A stretch of 14,599 nt of DNA from positions 1 to 14,599 of the forward strand of contig JBJXEJ010000010.1 of assembly GCA_046154125.1 (NCBI GenBank). Direction: 5' to 3'. Source of the DNA: PBB1 sp046154125. GTDB lineage: Bacteria; Pseudomonadota; Gammaproteobacteria; Burkholderiales; Burkholderiaceae_C. Position 1 is the first letter of the stretch. The number at the start of each line of letters is the position of its first letter. The notes under the pieces were generated by a model. That model was not told the DNA's origin. It saw only the letters and a list, made by a program, of their open reading frames with translations, and made no database searches. Below, piece by piece: positions 14,169 through 14,599 of this stretch. Position numbers and translations under genes: made by a program.

Positions 14169-14599
14169 TCAGGCGGACGGCGGCTCCGCGGCGTCGAAGT
14201 CCGTCGCGGCCACCCTGGCGCGCAGGCGATCGAGCATCGCCTCGAACGACACCACGTCGATCGCAGGCGAGTGCAGGAAACCCTGGTATTGCTGGCAACC
14301 GACCTGCAGCATGAACTGGCGCTGCGCTTCGTTTTCGATGCCCTCGGCGATCAGTTCGAGGTGCAGGGCACGCGCCATGTTGGCGATGGCGCGCACGATG
14401 CCTGCGTCGCTTTCGTCGGCGGGCAGGCCCTGGATGAAGCTGCGGTCGATCTTGAGCCGCCCGATCGGGAAACGCTTGAGGTAGGCCAGGCTGGAGTAGC
14501 CGGTGCCGAAGTCATCGATCGCCAGCTTGACCCCCAGCGCTGCCAGCGCCTGCAGCCGGTGCAGCGCTTCCTGCGCGTCCTGGATCAGGATCGATTCGG
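14169..14599 (-). CDS. EAL-domain protein, C-terminal part (cyclic-di-GMP phosphodiesterase-like; 5' end outside window)
   Basis: The visible 142 residues are the C-terminal half of an EAL domain. They begin at the ESILIQD helix that follows the TE motif. Present are DDFGTGYSSL (29-38 of the fragment), the catalytic-lysine motif LKIDRSFI (48-55), AEGIENEAQ (84-92) and GCQQYQGFLHSPA (100-112). The metal-binding Asp pair, the Lys and the Glu of the visible half are intact. The EAL signature itself and any N-terminal GGDEF, PAS or membrane domains lie beyond the edge. An active enzyme would hydrolyse cyclic di-GMP to pGpG. The ending reads SPAID rather than the usual SKP(L/M), a small departure. 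The gene ends 86 bases before DUF1840; no clear terminator is seen between them. Confidence 0.93.
   Translation of the reverse strand, partial: ESILIQDAQEALHRLQALAALGVKLAIDDFGTGYSSLAYLKRFPIGRLKIDRSFIQGLPADESDAGIVRAIANMARALHLELIAEGIENEAQRQFMLQVGCQQYQGFLHSPAIDVVSFEAMLDRLRARVAATDFDAAEPPSA

Overview
The window is a gene-dense, GC-rich stretch of bacterial chromosome. It looks like a betaproteobacterium of the order Burkholderiales (Comamonadaceae/Sphaerotilaceae-like). The grounds are the high GC content, the betaproteobacterial small families DUF1840 and DUF2946, the phoH-ybeY pair, and the divergence of an HemJ/CopD-type membrane protein from hemB. This placement is by recognition of protein families, not by a database search. 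I see no tRNA, rRNA, CRISPR array, insertion sequence or prophage, and no gene-free stretch longer than about 190 bases.

Layout. Bases 1-3792 hold a minus-strand run read from right to left: an HemJ/CopD-type membrane protein, a VanZ-family membrane protein, a thioredoxin-fold 2Fe-2S ferredoxin, a COG2945-type alpha/beta hydrolase, and a D-Ala-D-Ala carboxypeptidase (PBP5/6 type) whose last residues run off the left edge. Divergent from it, on the plus strand, are hemB (porphobilinogen synthase, aspartate-rich magnesium type) and corA (magnesium/cobalt channel), 19 bases apart. Convergent to corA is the minus-strand pair phoH-ybeY, separated by 2 bases; phoH appears to use a TTG start. Divergent from phoH is a two-component system on the plus strand: a seven-transmembrane sensor kinase with a periplasmic beta-sandwich-like domain, then a NarL/LuxR-type response regulator, followed 34 bases later by ruvA.

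ruvA and ruvB, usually adjacent, are separated here by two minus-strand genes that look copper-related: a DUF2946 protein and a PCuAC copper chaperone. After ruvB, on the minus strand, come a histidine-phosphatase-family protein, a DUF1840 protein just upstream of it, and the C-terminal part of an EAL-domain (cyclic-di-GMP phosphodiesterase-like) protein cut by the right edge.

Most of the content is housekeeping: haem synthesis, magnesium uptake, ribosome maturation, Holliday-junction processing and cell-wall trimming. I did not find a clear new system. The observations I rate highest are these: several genes without a Shine-Dalgarno sequence carry a GATAAT/TAnnnT box 5-6 bases before the start codon, which suggests leaderless transcripts; the sensor kinase has an unusually short dimerisation/phosphotransfer hairpin; the ruvA-ruvB pair is split by copper genes; and a magnesium-type HemB sits in one probable operon with CorA. 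A perfect 18-base palindrome lies between the convergent ruvB and phosphatase genes.
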